Source: Salvia splendens (Eukaryota; Streptophyta; Magnoliopsida; Lamiales; Lamiaceae). Taken from it: a stretch of DNA of 64,000 bases. Both the position numbers and the translations under genes were made by a program. The notes beneath the pieces are model-generated. The model saw only the letters and a list, made by a program, of their open reading frames with translations, was not told the DNA's origin and did no database searches. Location: positions 36,897,773 through 36,961,772 of the forward strand of contig NC_056035.1 in assembly GCF_004379255.2 (NCBI RefSeq), written 5' to 3'. This document shows positions 46,297-59,112 of this stretch, one piece after another. The stretch's first letter is position 1. Each line of letters opens with the position of its first letter.

Positions 46297-47200
46297 CAGA
46301 CCTAGAGAGAAAGAGAAAGAGGCTCGATGACCTAGTTGAAATTGAATGGCGGGTTTCTGAATTTATAGCTTCTGTTTTGGCGCGGGAGATCTTCAATTAT
46401 TTATACTGAAACTTCATTTTAAATCACAAGAAGACACCTTACTTTCCGTAATAATAAAAAAATAAAATATATCCACACCCCTTTATATTAATATACTCCA
46501 TATAATTAAATCTGCACTGCTTGGTTATTTGATTTCTTTCTTTCTTTCTGTTTAGTTTGATTTCAATTTTATAGTATGCTTTAAATTAAATTTATAGCCA
46601 TCAAGTTGGGCTTTCACCTAATCAGGGTTATATACTACTAAATAATTCATTATTAAGATTCATAACTCCACAATTGTAGTATATAAATTGTTTAAACTTT
46701 TATTTCTTGAAATAAAAATTGAATATAATTCATAGAAGTATATTACTATTTTATTTTTGTAAAAAATGATACTACTATTAGAATAAAAATACTCGTATGA
46801 TATTTGTACACAGTGGTAAACAGAAAATTATAGTAGGACATTGGATCCCAAATTCCTAATTTATCACTTAATAGTACACATTTAGCACAGTTGTAAAATA
46901 AAATGGCATCATAAAATACTTACTAAAATCTGAATTGCACAAATGCTAATAGATTTTGATTAGTACTCCACTACTTTTCAATGAATTTTTTATGAAGATT
47001 TTGTGACTGCTACATTTCATTTTCAGTTTCTTTTTCTTGGAGAGAATGATCATTTTCCAAGAAAAAATCTTGAAGAAAAAAATATTCTGAAAATTGTGTA
47101 GTGCAAAATGCCAAAATCACACAAGTATACAACAAAATTTACAACTTATCTACGCTTTTCCCCCCTCCAAATTCACCATAAGCAGAGAAACCTGCAAGCT
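46297..47200. other. Intergenic region between the OB-fold gene and HCF107
   Basis: AT-rich sequence that should contain the promoter of the OB-fold gene (upstream on the minus strand) and the 3' UTR of HCF107. No TATA box could be chosen with confidence and no repeat was recognised. Confidence 0.4.
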
Positions 47201-50200
47201 TCACTCCTTTGCCACTGCATTGGCATTATTGCCCTCTGATCTTCTCACTTTCGTGGCAGATGCACTGCTCTTCGACCAAGACGATGGTGCAAATCGAACC
47301 TCAAGATTCGAAGGATCCAACGACAATTTCTGTCGTACAAACTCATTGAGATCAAAGCCACTTCCACTCCCAGCTGCATTACCCTCACCGTTATCAGCAG
47401 AAACTCCTCCAAATTGCTCCCTTGCAACGCGTTCCTCAGTTGTTGTATCGCCTTTCTCTAAGTTGAGAAGCCTCTTTATGCTGTCTACTGCCGGATCAAT
47501 GATGTCCAGGAATCCCATGATCCAAGAGGCGTCGTCCACAATCTCAGTACGCTGATGCAAAGAATCGAACATGACTGTTTGTGTCAAGGTTGGTGAAGAG
47601 AGACAAAAAAGGTGGTTGTAGTAAAAATGGCTTGCCTGCTGGAAGTAGAGGTTGCGAATTTCCTCTGCGCGTATGGAGTTGCCTTGATCTTCTTCTAGAG
47701 ATGCCCACGTCATCCATGTGACGTAGCTTTGGGAGTTTATGTTGAGGGAAGATCTGAATAGTCTCCTTGCTGCTGATAGATTGCCAACTCTTTGTTCCAA
47801 GACACCCCAAGCCTGAGGTGGAGCAAGTGTATCTTAAGAGTAGTGAAGGGTTTCTTGCGACATGATCTTGTTGTGATCAAACCTCGTGAGAAGTTGGGAT
47901 GGGACCACGATACAGACTTGGAAATCAAATACAACCGTGCAGGTGAAGAGCATCGCTTACCTGTAGGCAGCGAGCAGCGCTTTCTGTGGTTGAATCTATT
48001 GATAGAGCCTTTAGGTAAAGCTCTCTAGCCTTGGCTAAGTTTCCTTCTTTCCATTCCATCCAACCCCAAGCCTACGAACACACACGGGAGAGAGAGGGGG
48101 GGGGGGGTCATGGACTAGTTGAAGTGTCTAATGTGTAGTCAGAGAGAGAGAGAAAATACTCACAAACCACACAGGCTGATGTCTTGAATCCAGTTCTGAT
48201 GCTCTCTTGAAGAGGACGCGTGCTAAATTTGCAGTCGAGTATCTGTATTCTAGCAGCGCAAGCGACTGCAGAAGCACCGGATCTCTCGGATTCACAGCAT
48301 GCCCTATCATCATAAGCTTCCGTGCTAAGTCTACGTTTCCTAAATTACCTTCAAAGACTCCCCAAACATGCCAAGCGAACCTATTCTTGGGACTCGACTG
48401 AACAGCTTTCTACATTAATGAAAAACATCAAACAGCATTCTCTCAGACCAAAAACAGAGTTCTTGAACAAGCAGAAAAATCAAGTGATTTTCAAGAGCAT
48501 ACCTCAAAAAGCCTTCTAGCAGCGTATATATTCTCCTGCTTTGCCTCAAGCTGAGCCCACGCCTTCACAACGAATACACAACTTTCAGTGATAAAATAGT
48601 CGACAAAACCATCAGAATCAGAGATTCCTGATAACTTACTAGCCAACTAGCACAGCTTCTAGGATTGCACTTTGTTGCCTGCTTGAAGAGATAACGAGCT
48701 TGTTCATACCGTTTTGATCTAACTTCAAGAAGAGCGAGTGTTTGGTAAATGTACTCGTTTCCACCACAGAACTTGAGGGCTTTGCCTAGAAGGTGCCTTG
48801 CTTTCTTGATATTTCCCTCCTTCATCTCCATGACTGCCCATCCGTGCCAGGCCGCAATGTGCTTCTTGTCAGCAACTGTGGCAGCATCAAAAAGTTCTCT
48901 AGCTCTCCTTATGTTGCCCATCCTACTCTCAAGAACAGCCCAACACTAGTACAGAAGGAAAAAGAACTCAAGTTTTACTTTGGATGTCTCTCTATCTCTC
49001 TTTCTCTCTCCTCATCTTATGTTGGCTTCCAACAAATCAACTCACTTATCTCTCTCCTCTCTCTTTATGTATGATGTGAAATTAAAAGATTATAATTTCT
49101 TCCAACATGCTAGTTTATCTCCCTCCTTCTCTTCATGTATGGTTTGCAATTAAAACATTATAATTTCTTTCTATAATGTTTATCCACATTAACTCTTGGC
49201 ATGGACTAAACAAAACATTATTGGATCTCTCTCTCCCTTCCTCTCTATATCTTCATGTGTCTTTCATGTATGATATGCAATTAAAACATTACAATCCATA
49301 TCCCAGCTTGCAACTAACCTTTGATCTCTTTCTCAACCTATCAATTAACTAAATCTTGAAAATGATCAAACATCCATAAACAGAACCGCAGTAAAACCAA
49401 TACCGAACACTGTGTTTTCTTGTAATCTAAATATCGTATGAAGAAAGCATTTACCAACCTGCCAAATGTATGAGTTTTCTCCTTGTGTAGCTTGGCACCC
49501 CTTTTCATATACAACCCTGGCTTCATTCATCTTAGACTGTTTGCACAAAGTCTTCCCCAGTGCCACATAGGGCCTCCCATCTTCTGGCCAATAGTTTATA
49601 CACTTCAAAAATTCACATGATCACACATCAATTAAGCTCTCCAAAATGTATCAAGAAACTCAAATGAAAGCAAGATGCAGGCTCAATGCTAGTACAATGC
49701 AAGCTCTACTAATTATAATCAACTAAAAAAAACATGTAGGCTCAATGAATATTTCACCAAACAAGTTACACTCAACTCAAAAATGATGTAGCCCAACTAG
49801 AAATGAACTTCAAATATCACAAAGTTCTAGCACACATACATATGCATATAAAATAGGGGTGTACTCGAACCAATATCTACCTTCCTAAGTATCTCCTCTG
49901 CCTCTTGAAACCGATAATTCCGCGCCAAAAGCTTAGCTTTGTACAAAGCCAAATCCAAATTCACCAAAAGGAGCTTCTCCTCGGAGCTAGGCTCCACCAA
50001 CTTAGGCTCAAAAATCGGCATCTTCTTCGCGAACCGCGATAGCCCTTGGTCGATTTTCGAAGAGGCTGCGCTCTCCTTCAGCTTAATCCCACTCCCACCA
50101 TCAGCTTCACCTCTCGGTTCCTCCATAACCGGCCTCCGAACAACGAGCAATTCCTCTAGAGATTTCTTGGCCTTGATGATCTCCTCATCAAATCCATCTC

Positions 50201-50435
50201 CATATTCCTCCATTTCAGCTTTGGATGCAGAGTTTTGAGGGTTCTCCTGAAGAGCTGGAGGTGATGACGAGTCATGAGAGTGTATGTGTAGCAAAACTCG
50301 TTGTGTTGGGGAAGAATTGGGGGCTTTCAAGGGTGTGATGAGATGGAATTTTGAGTAGTTGGGGTTTTGGGAAGGTGAGAAGAGAGTGAATTTTGAGCTT
50401 GAAGAAGTAGTAGAAGAGGAAGAGAAGATGCTCAT
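47201..50435 (-). CDS. HCF107: HCF107, HAT/TPR-repeat RNA-binding protein of the chloroplast
   Basis: In Arabidopsis HCF107 binds the psbH 5' region and is needed for psbH translation and psbB maturation, hence for photosystem II. Eight exons: 50435-49881, 49602-49459, 48945-48640, 48562-48503, 48409-48164, 48071-47961, 47812-47636 and 47551-47201, totalling 649 codons plus stop (Arabidopsis about 652). The first 60 or so residues are Ser/Thr-rich and poor in acidic residues, as in a chloroplast transit peptide. From about residue 155 the protein is made of half-a-TPR repeats, each with a W-x-x-W/A-x-x-E pattern (for example AAWHGWAVMEMKEGN, AWHVWGVFEGNLGN, PVWFAWGWMEWKEGN). The last intron has a GC-AG border and keeps the frame open. 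The start is the first ATG of the frame. Confidence 0.94.
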
Positions 50436-51438
50436 TTCCCTTTTTTGTTTCTTTTCTTCTTCTTCTTCTTCTTCAGTGATTTAACAGATAAAACTGTAAG
50501 CTTTCTTCATGAAAATGTGTTTGGGCTGTTGAATGACCTAAATGCCCTTGTATTTTAGTGGAGAAATTTCAGTGATTGAGGAACCACAGAAAAATGTAAG
50601 TTTTTTCTCAATGAAGAAGATGATCCAATGTCCTAAAAAATGCACAGCTGGTTAACTTGCTTTTTCCTCTATGTAGCTTTTGGTGTGTGTGTGTGAGAGA
50701 CATAGAGGAAGAGAGTAGTAATGATTATGGACAAATGGGGCATATAGGATTTTCAACAAAATAGAAGCCACTGGTTAGAAATTGGCCAGGTAGCCCAAAC
50801 TATGGATGGCTCAGACAATTATCTGAGAAGTAGATTTTCTTTGCCACGTGGCAGTCTTTTGTTGGAAGATGTAAATATCAAAAAGTGATCTTTCATCAAG
50901 TAAAGTTTTTTTATAAATAATAAAGCATGGTAGTCTTTTGAAAAGCAAAATTGTCATACATGTCTCGTAATCTTATTTTGATTTATTTGTATTTAAATTA
51001 AGAAAAGTTAGGCAATTATTTTTCACGAAATTTTTTAATTTCTGAAAACTGAGTAGGGTCGTCGTAAATGAGTTTATGACTTTATGTGCTAGTAATAGAC
51101 AAAAATATACACAAATTAACGAACTCGTTGAAGTTTCAAGTAGCGAAAAGTTTATGGGATGACAGAAACAAAAACAATGCTTAGTTTATCATGCTTGTTA
51201 ACAACAAAACATGAATATAACTACGAAACTCTTACAGACTTTATATCACAAAATTAAGGTATGTGCCACTGAAGCAGAAAACTCACACTCAATTAATTTC
51301 CATGACAATAAAGCAAAGCCAAAAGCAGCAGTAACATGTTATGAGGTGAAAATAGCCACAGATTATTACATATGACAAGTACAATCAAATTGCAGCTCAG
51401 TTACCACAGCAAAAACTTGTAATAGAAATAAACCTGAT
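50436..51438. other. HCF107 promoter and FIP1-like 3' region
   Basis: The interval between two minus-strand genes. A GAAGAAGAA-type run (50455-50474 on the minus strand) lies in the likely HCF107 leader. The rest is AT-rich, with nothing recognised. Confidence 0.4.
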
Positions 51439-54400
51439 CTAAGTTCCAAGCCATCTCCTTTTTCTAGCTGGTCTTTCTAGCCTAGCATCAGCATTTTCAA
51501 CGATCAATTCCGGCAGCAAGGAGAAAGTCTTCTCACCATCCCTGCTCGTCATTACGGGCTCCTTAAAGCGCTCCCTTCGCCTCTCCATTTTCGTTATAAT
51601 CTCCTTAATCTTATCATCATCCAATTTCGCAACCACTCTGTTATCATTTGAAGTAGTTTCCAGGTTCCCCGAAGCATTGATATGTGATTCAACTTCATTC
51701 TGCATTTCTTCAGCAATGATCTGGCCTTCCTCAATGTCCAGAGAGTGGTTCTGATGATATTTCGAGAACTTACTCGGCTGATTTCTGTGGCTAAGACCAG
51801 CATCTACCTCTCCTTCATCTGGTTTGAATTTGTCCATGTCTTCAGAATTATTTGGTTTCTTGTTGTCAGTCAAACCCGCGAGGTCACTCTTACCATAGTA
51901 TGTATCTTCTCCGGCTTCGGTGGTTCTTCTTATAGAGGACTGAAAGGTGCACTGCCACATGTGGACATCAAAATCAAATGTTCTACAATATATAGTGAAG
52001 AATGATGACCGGATCGTTCTGAACAAATAATACAGATCATGCAAACAGCACAGAATATCACTGACAAGTTATGGAAACTAAAGAACAGCTAAAAGAAAAC
52101 AATTTGAGATAGCAAGCATAAACTATACAAACAAGCAAGGAGGATGATTTTTCATATTCAAATTTAACTTGTCAGTAGTACTACAACCATATTAAAAACC
52201 ATAATGAAGGCATTATGGAGGTACTAATTGGTCATTCGAGACCGCAAGGAAGAATTCAATTCTTATAAACAAAACCACATGCATAACAAACGGATCAGTT
52301 TCAGATACCTTGTGAGCTTAACATCAACAGTGTGAAAAGCCTTATCATGATATGAATGAAAAAGAATCAATTGTCACCATCTAGATAAATTATGCATGTG
52401 AAGATTATTATGCACATAGCTGAGGTATATACCATTTGATGAAAAATTCAGACCAAATGTGGTTTTCAGTTGTGCAAATTAGAACAAGTAAAGTTATTGC
52501 CTGAAAATAAAATTTAACATACTAGTATGGGGTTTCTAACTTTTGCAACATAAATAACACAACAAATGTATAATAAAAACATAATCATTGATCATTACTA
52601 TTAGCAGATGATATTATAGATTAGACACTCAATAGATCCAAATGAATAATTTAAGAAGATGCTAATTCTATTTCAATTTTCAAGAGTAAACTGTTAGCAG
52701 GGAGAAAGTTTCAAAATATATCGCATACCCTGTGCAAAGCTTATCACAGCAAGGACTAAGCGACCTAACCACATCCAACCTTCTGCCAGAGAACTAACAA
52801 TTTGGAACAAGTGTGTATCAAAGAAGGTTCAAGAGTTTCAAAAAGAATATGGCAGCAACAAGGAAACTATCTTGGACCTAAAAGGGGTGCCACAACCTCA
52901 ACGGATTTACATGCTACAAGATCAACTAGATCCACAAATTAGAGGCGATCCCAACTAGATACCACTGATGATAGAACATTGATGTCATTAAATATGAAGT
53001 CAAAGAAGCACTTACATCAACACCATGTGCCTGCATATTAGATTCCTCAACATAAATTACTGATAGTTGGAAAATTTTGCATCACAAATATAATTGTGAG
53101 AACAAGCGTATGCAATGATAGAGGGGAATGCAGTAGGATTGACAACACTGTATTAAAATATGCTTGCCCTACAAATATAAGGCACTTGCTTATATTTAAC
53201 ACAATGGTAAATATAATTGGCCTCAATTTCCTCAATTTTACCTTTCTTCCCATAACTAAAAAGCGATCAACTGAATCTTGGTTAATCGGATGCATATGAG
53301 CATGACCATTAAGTTTTGTGGATTCATGACACCCATCAAAATGATTACCACTATCTTCTCCCAATATATTGGAGTTCCGCCTACCCATTTCTCTTTCACG
53401 AAGTCCAACAATACAAACAGATGCAGGTCTATCACCAGTCTCGTCATTCTTCGAAATTCGTTTAGAATAATTATGGGATGGCTCCTCAGAGGTGATGACA
53501 ATATTGGCCTGCTGCCTGGACTTGCATACATTTTCCTTTGGAAGGAAGACCTCAGAGTGTAGATTGCCTCTTCTCCCAACAAAATGATCCTGACACCGAC
53601 CATCCTTGATGCTTTCTCTTCTGAAATTGGCGTTTGAAGATGGTTGGCAGTCTCTTTCTTTGACATGAAAATCCTCAGGGGAACGATACCTGAGGCTTTC
53701 TCTGGGAACAGAAGTGGTGACATCAGTACAATACTGATCATATTCTATGTGCATTTCTTTCCATGAGCACCTCATGTTTCTTTGAACAACCCCAGTTTTT
53801 GGCCCAGAAGCTCCTAGAAAGTCCCCCCTGCCAGAAGCATAAGGTTCCTTATAAGAATAAAAAGGAAAAGGCCGATGCTTGATGTTCCTCCTGTCATTAA
53901 CCTTATTCTCAATATAGCAGAGATTTTCTGAGCTATTCAGAGGACTATGACGTCTTCTATTGCCCCTTGAAGAGCTCTCGACTTCTCGTCTATCATGAGC
54001 TACATTCCAATCATATCCACAATCAAAATGATCATGGCCTCCACCACTACTTGGGAGAATTCGTCTATGCTTTCCTTCCACAAATCTGTCATGTAGTGGT
54101 GACAGAGAGTCTTGTCTGGTTCCACTCCTGAGATGCCAGCTTTCTCCTTTATACAAGAACTGAGTGCCTCTTTGGTCAGCTGCAGAGGAGTACTTCAGTG
54201 ATAGGTTCTTTAACGCCACGCTATAACCCTGAAAATGATGTTTCCTCTGATTATGATACCTATCATATTCCTTAGGTTCATAATCAATCTGACTACTTCT
54301 CTTGTAAAGAAAATTTCGTCTTTCCCTAGCATTGTGACCTTCAGGGGGACCTGCTTTGTATCTATTATTTGGATTGTCCCACCAGTATTGGTCTTTCATG

Positions 54401-56344
54401 AATGGCTGGCCCATATGATGATCAGGCAAACGTTCACCTGAGTAAGTCAACATTCTTTCTGAGTGGCCTCGGTAAAGAATATCACTCTCAATATATTTGT
54501 GATCTATTATTGCTCTCTCTTTTTCATAGTTAACATGCCTGTTATAGAGATGCTTGGCATCAGTTGCATAAGAAGCATCCTCATCAGGTCGGTTCTTGAA
54601 ATAGGGCCCATAATTAGATTTCTTGGGCTGATCAGAATACTCCCGCATGCTGTCTTTCCATCTCTCGCGGTATCCGCCATCTCTGGTACCTCCTCGTCTG
54701 ACACCACGTCTTTCAGAGGGTTTGGGAGGACGATATTTCTGATCGGTTAATTCACAATCTAAGCTAGGTGAAGAGTGCCTTGAACGCTTAGGGCTCTTCC
54801 CAAAATATCTGCTACCAAGTGCAGCACTACGAGGAGAAGATGAGTAACCTTGACCACGCTCTCTCAAACTACTTTTAACTGGTTCAGGTTCTCGTGCTGA
54901 TGACACTTTATTCGAGATGCACCTTGATTTTCTTCTATTTGTATCATCTGAAGCTTCGGAAATGCCATCTGAATCACATACAGAGACTTCACATGGGCTA
55001 TCCTCCACAGAATCGGATATCTGCACACTTCCACACTTATCCAAATCCAAGGGCACAGGATAGCTTGCTGCTGTATGCCTGGAGATGTAATCAGATGTGG
55101 CAGAAAGTTATAAGAGTTTAGAACATATAATCATTTAGAATGAAACACAATATGTAATATAGAACAATAGTAAAATAAAATAACTATTCTCCTTCTCAAA
55201 ATCCTCCTGTACCAAAACATATCTGTATAATCTACAATGTGAATATATACATAATAAATATTCTTCCTTCACATTTATCTCTGCATCTCACCCAACATAT
55301 CCTTTAGCCAAGTGGTGATCACAAAACCAGATAAAGTGTGCCTTGAGTGTACTGTGTACAAATATTAACAATATCTAAAAACATCATAAAACAACAATTG
55401 AATATATCCCTAATGGTTGCAATACATATGATGCATCTCAACATTATCCGGATGAGCATATATAGAGTGACTCCTGATTGAAACATCAACGTAATGCAAC
55501 AGCACCATTAGTGAGATTGGTTGTAGGGAAGACCTTTCTGGGGTAATCTTCTGTCCTCCATGTTTCCGTCCATAGTTAGGTTGGTTATCCTCACTACCTC
55601 TACTAATGAAGCGATTTCTGTCATCTTCGTCCCCTTTCCTGGATGTTCTCCGCACTTGTGCCATTTCGTGAACTCTCTTCATCTTAGAATTTGAGGAATC
55701 ATACTGCAGTCGAAATCCAAGCAATATACTATAAGTATGACATAGAAAAAGGTGGAACTAATTTGATAACAACCAACAACTGTAGAGGAATCAAAAACAC
55801 AATTGATGAGTTGATGACTAAACTAACAATCTCCAGCTCCAGTTTCAACTCTAGCCAACAAGGAGAAGCAAATTAAAGATCATATGTAACACATTCGAAC
55901 ACAGAGCAATCAACGACAATGGATTCTTATTCTTTCTCAGGCTTATCTAACGATCCTAAGCCTTAATCAGTAACTAAAACCCAAATAAACAACCACAACA
56001 TAACCAACATTGAAATAGTCAACATAAATATAATCAGAACCTTTCTCTGGGACTGAGAGATGTAATCCCCAACATTCACACTCTTCTCCTTTCCAGATAT
56101 TTCTTCATATCTCTTACGTTCACAGCTCTCACCAACTTTTCTCTCAACTCCACGACTAGCCAATCCGTCCTCACTCTCGCTCACACTCTCACTCGCACTC
56201 TCACCCTCACCCTCTACAGGCAAAGTTCTCAAATCACCACCACCACCCTTCACCCCCTCCTCACGTGAAGCATCACGCTCGACAGCTGCCTTCTGTTCTC
56301 CTCGCGGAGCATATGCAGAAATACGCCGGCTCCGCAAGGGCAAC

Positions 56345-56758
56345 TGATACGTTCCTATATCTTATTATTTAGTAATCTTTGATTCACCAAATCTTTCTTG
56401 TTAGTTAGGGCTTAGTATTATATATAGGATAGATTGTTATTATTTTGAAGGAAATCAATCAATGAGAATTACGATATTTTTGCCCACAAATCACACGTCT
56501 ACTTTCAACACTAGTTCGCCGCTGCCCGACGGAGGAGCCTCCGCGCACAGCCGCCTCTAGAACCCCCGCCGATCCTATCGCCGGACGCCGGGACTATCAT
56601 TGAACTCCCAAAAAACCCTAGAAGACGCCTGCCCGACGGGAACGAATCCCGCGCACAGACGCTTTCTTGTTCCGCCGATCCATTCAAGGACGCCGGAGTC
56701 TTCTTTGTTTCGCACTAATCGCAGGTTCTCGGCAAGTTAAGAGGGGAGACTCTTAACA
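56345..56758 (+). repeat. 5' LTR of element B
   Basis: 414 bp; differs from the 3' LTR at a CGCC/CACG pair of bases near 56579-56582 and at C/T near 56714. It is followed by the primer-binding-like site. Confidence 0.9.
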
Positions 56759-56782
56759 TCTGGTGCTTTCATCGACGTACTC

Positions 56783-58153
56783 ATGAATCGATTCAACAAC
56801 AACGGCAAAACAGCCTGGAGCGGCCATCGCCCAGATACGTTCGCGAACGGAGCCTCGCGTCGTCTAAATTTCAACATCCGACATAACGAGGTGTTTCAAC
56901 GGCAACCGATCGAGGATGATGAATTGGAGGGGCGTCCACACGGTGATTCTCATCATGATGATACCGTGAGTGGAAAATTAGATCGATTGCTAGATAAGAT
57001 GGATAAATTTGATTTATGGAGGAATGAGGCGGATCGGCGATTTGAAAATTTGGATCCGTGTTTGTCACGCAAGACGGAACCCCCACTAGGGTTTGACGAT
57101 GGTGATGACGGGGTGTGTGATGACGTAAGGAGAGGGAGATCAGGCGAGGGCGGATATCGCTCCAAGAACGCTGACTGGGGTTTTCGCGATACGGCGCTCG
57201 AAGACAGGGGCCGTCGCGGTGCTAGAGACGGAGGTGGTTCAGGTTGGGATTTCCACGGAAATCGGGGCGGACGCACTCAGTTTGGGGGCTATCCGCAACA
57301 ATTCGACAAGCCTACTTCATGCTGGGATCCCCCTCGTCATTACAAAGCATCTGCAGCAGGGTTCGCCAAGAATCAAGTGACAATGAAGCCGCCGAGGTTC
57401 GGCGGCAGCGAGGCGACCAATTGGATCTCCAGGGTTCAATATTACTTTGATCATTTGATGATTCCCGATGCCCAGCGCCTTCCCTACGCGGTTATGTTGT
57501 TCGACCACCCGGCTTCGGAGTGGGTGTTTAATTATGGTGCAAATATTGAATGCGTCACGTGGCAAGAATTTTTGGAAGATGTGCGACGCAGTTTTGATAG
57601 GCAGAGAGATCGATATCGTCGCGAGGGGAGAATTCACATGGGTTCATGTTGGGACCCACCAAGATATCAACAACATCGTCAACCAATATGCGGCCATGAT
57701 CAGCCACCACTGGGTACGCCTAGTCGTTGGGATCCGCCCGACAATCGTTGCCCGCAGACTTTGCAGCCTTCGAAGTCTGACCGACTGCTGAGTCACCGCA
57801 CAGCTCCGTTGTCTGCCGTTGCCACGCACCCGCCTCAACAGTCCAGCAGGTTTATTGATTCGGGGAAGCAGCGTGGTCTGCCCAATATTCCCAGTCTCAT
57901 GGTTTGTTCTCCTGACCCAGCACATCTAGCTGCAGTAAGTGATTACAACGAGAAGTGGCGTATTTATAGATTGAAGCATTCCTCCCTCCTCGCTGAGTTG
58001 AGTGCAACGTTTGAGGAAAATATAGATGACAGAATTCTAGTTGAGGATGTTCCCAACAACGCCTTTCACAACGGGGGCGCTACTCTTGATGTTGATGTTC
58101 CAATCGACGAGCCCCTAGAAGAGGTCGTCAAGACCGACAATACGCCGCGGTAA
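56783..58153 (+). CDS. Gag-like protein of element B
   Basis: 456 residues from the ATG 24 bases after the 5' LTR. A helical N-terminal segment (KLDRLLDKMDKFDLW) precedes an Arg/Gly-rich stretch (about residues 110-170), then SCWDPPRHYK. The retrotransposon gag core follows: MKPPRFGGSEATNWISRV, then PASEWVFNY and WQEFLEDVRRSFD (about residues 200-275). A second set of CWDPP motifs comes after it (GSCWDPPRYQQ, SRWDPPDN). The zinc knuckle present in element A is absent. The frame ends at TAA 58151-58153, yet the same frame continues open to 58669. Confidence 0.8.
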   Translation: MNRFNNNGKTAWSGHRPDTFANGASRRLNFNIRHNEVFQRQPIEDDELEGRPHGDSHHDDTVSGKLDRLLDKMDKFDLWRNEADRRFENLDPCLSRKTEPPLGFDDGDDGVCDDVRRGRSGEGGYRSKNADWGFRDTALEDRGRRGARDGGGSGWDFHGNRGGRTQFGGYPQQFDKPTSCWDPPRHYKASAAGFAKNQVTMKPPRFGGSEATNWISRVQYYFDHLMIPDAQRLPYAVMLFDHPASEWVFNYGANIECVTWQEFLEDVRRSFDRQRDRYRREGRIHMGSCWDPPRYQQHRQPICGHDQPPLGTPSRWDPPDNRCPQTLQPSKSDRLLSHRTAPLSAVATHPPQQSSRFIDSGKQRGLPNIPSLMVCSPDPAHLAAVSDYNEKWRIYRLKHSSLLAELSATFEENIDDRILVEDVPNNAFHNGGATLDVDVPIDEPLEEVVKTDNTPR

Positions 58154-58669
58154 GTGCTCGTTGGGGCATATGATGAGAAGATTGATGATCTTAGTGTTCC
58201 AACACATAAGAAATTGGAGATGAGAGAAGCTACAGAGACTTTGCTAGAGAAAGAAAATAAAGCCGAAGCCCTTCGATCTAGTTTGGAGCCGAAAGAGAAA
58301 GATTTTAGTGTGTTGATGGAGAAGCCGAGCGAGAGAGAGAGCATGGAGAATCAGAGTTTTGTTAATGACATCCTGGCTGGATTGGATATGAAAATACTGG
58401 ACAATCAAGAAGAAATGGATGAGAAGCGAAGGTTGTTTGAGGATGAGCTTGAATTAAACGCGGGAGAATTGGGTATGAATCATCGATCAACATCGCTCGA
58501 CACCGATGCAAGGTTGATCCCTCCGTGCAATGACGCGCCATATTTGAGTGTTCTTGGAAGTGATAAAGGAAGACATTCAACTGTTCGATATGTGTTTGAT
58601 CCCGGAGGAGACGCCCTGCTAAAGCTTTTGCCTTCAACTCTCGTGGTTGGTTTGTGGTTCCCACCTTGA
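58154..58669 (+). CDS. Conserved C-terminal frame of element B, ending in WFPP
   Basis: In-frame continuation after one TAA. It starts VLVGAYDEKI, the same words found before the stop in element A. A Glu/Lys-rich, probably coiled-coil region (EATETLLEKENKAEAL) is followed by STSLDTDARLIPP, YVFDPGG and the terminal LWFPP, with the stop directly before the purine tract. There is no ATG at its beginning, so expression would need readthrough of the TAA or an internal start. Function unknown. Confidence 0.5.
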   Translation: MLVGAYDEKIDDLSVPTHKKLEMREATETLLEKENKAEALRSSLEPKEKDFSVLMEKPSERESMENQSFVNDILAGLDMKILDNQEEMDEKRRLFEDELELNAGELGMNHRSTSLDTDARLIPPCNDAPYLSVLGSDKGRHSTVRYVFDPGGDALLKLLPSTLVVGLWFPP

Positions 58670-58698
58670 GGACAAGGTGGATTCTAACCGGGGGGAGT

Positions 58699-59112
58699 TG
58701 ATACGTTCCTATATCTTATTATTTAGTAATCTTTGATTCACCAAATCTTTCTTGTTAGTTAGGGCTTAGTATTATATATAGGATAGATTGTTATTATTTT
58801 GAAGGAAATCAATCAATGAGAATTACGATATTTTTGCCCACAAATCACACGTCTACTTTCAACACTAGTTCGCCGCTGCCCGACGGAGGAGCCTCCGCGC
58901 ACAGCCGCCTCTAGAACCCCCGCCGATCCTATCACGGGACGCCGGGACTATCATTGAACTCCCAAAAAACCCTAGAAGACGCCTGCCCGACGGGAACGAA
59001 TCCCGCGCACAGACGCTTTCTTGTTCCGCCGATCCATTCAAGGACGCCGGAGTCTTCTTTGTTTCGCATTAATCGCAGGTTCTCGGCAAGTTAAGAGGGG
59101 AGACTCTTAACA
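58699..59112 (+). repeat. 3' LTR of element B
   Basis: 414-bp copy of 56345-56758. On the minus strand its end supplies the sequence that closes the truncated first exon of the FIP1-like gene. Confidence 0.9.

Larger units (their letters stand above)
56345..59112 (+). mobile_element. Non-autonomous LTR element B (gag core plus CWDPP repeats), 2.8 kb
   Basis: Two 414-bp LTRs (56345-56758, 58699-59112) with about three differences and a perfect 5-bp target duplication GCAAC (56340-56344, 59113-59117). The LTR starts TGATACG and ends CTTAACA; TGGTGCTTTCATCG follows at 56761-56774; a purine tract (CCGGGGGGAG) precedes the 3' LTR. The 1940-bp interior has one long frame interrupted by a single TAA and no pol domain. 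It is a relative of elements A and C, inserted recently in the FIP1-like gene in opposite orientation. Confidence 0.92.

Noticed and set aside
53256..53741. 161-residue minus-strand frame
   Set aside because: It overlaps the large exon of the FIP1-like gene in another frame and has no recognisable domain.
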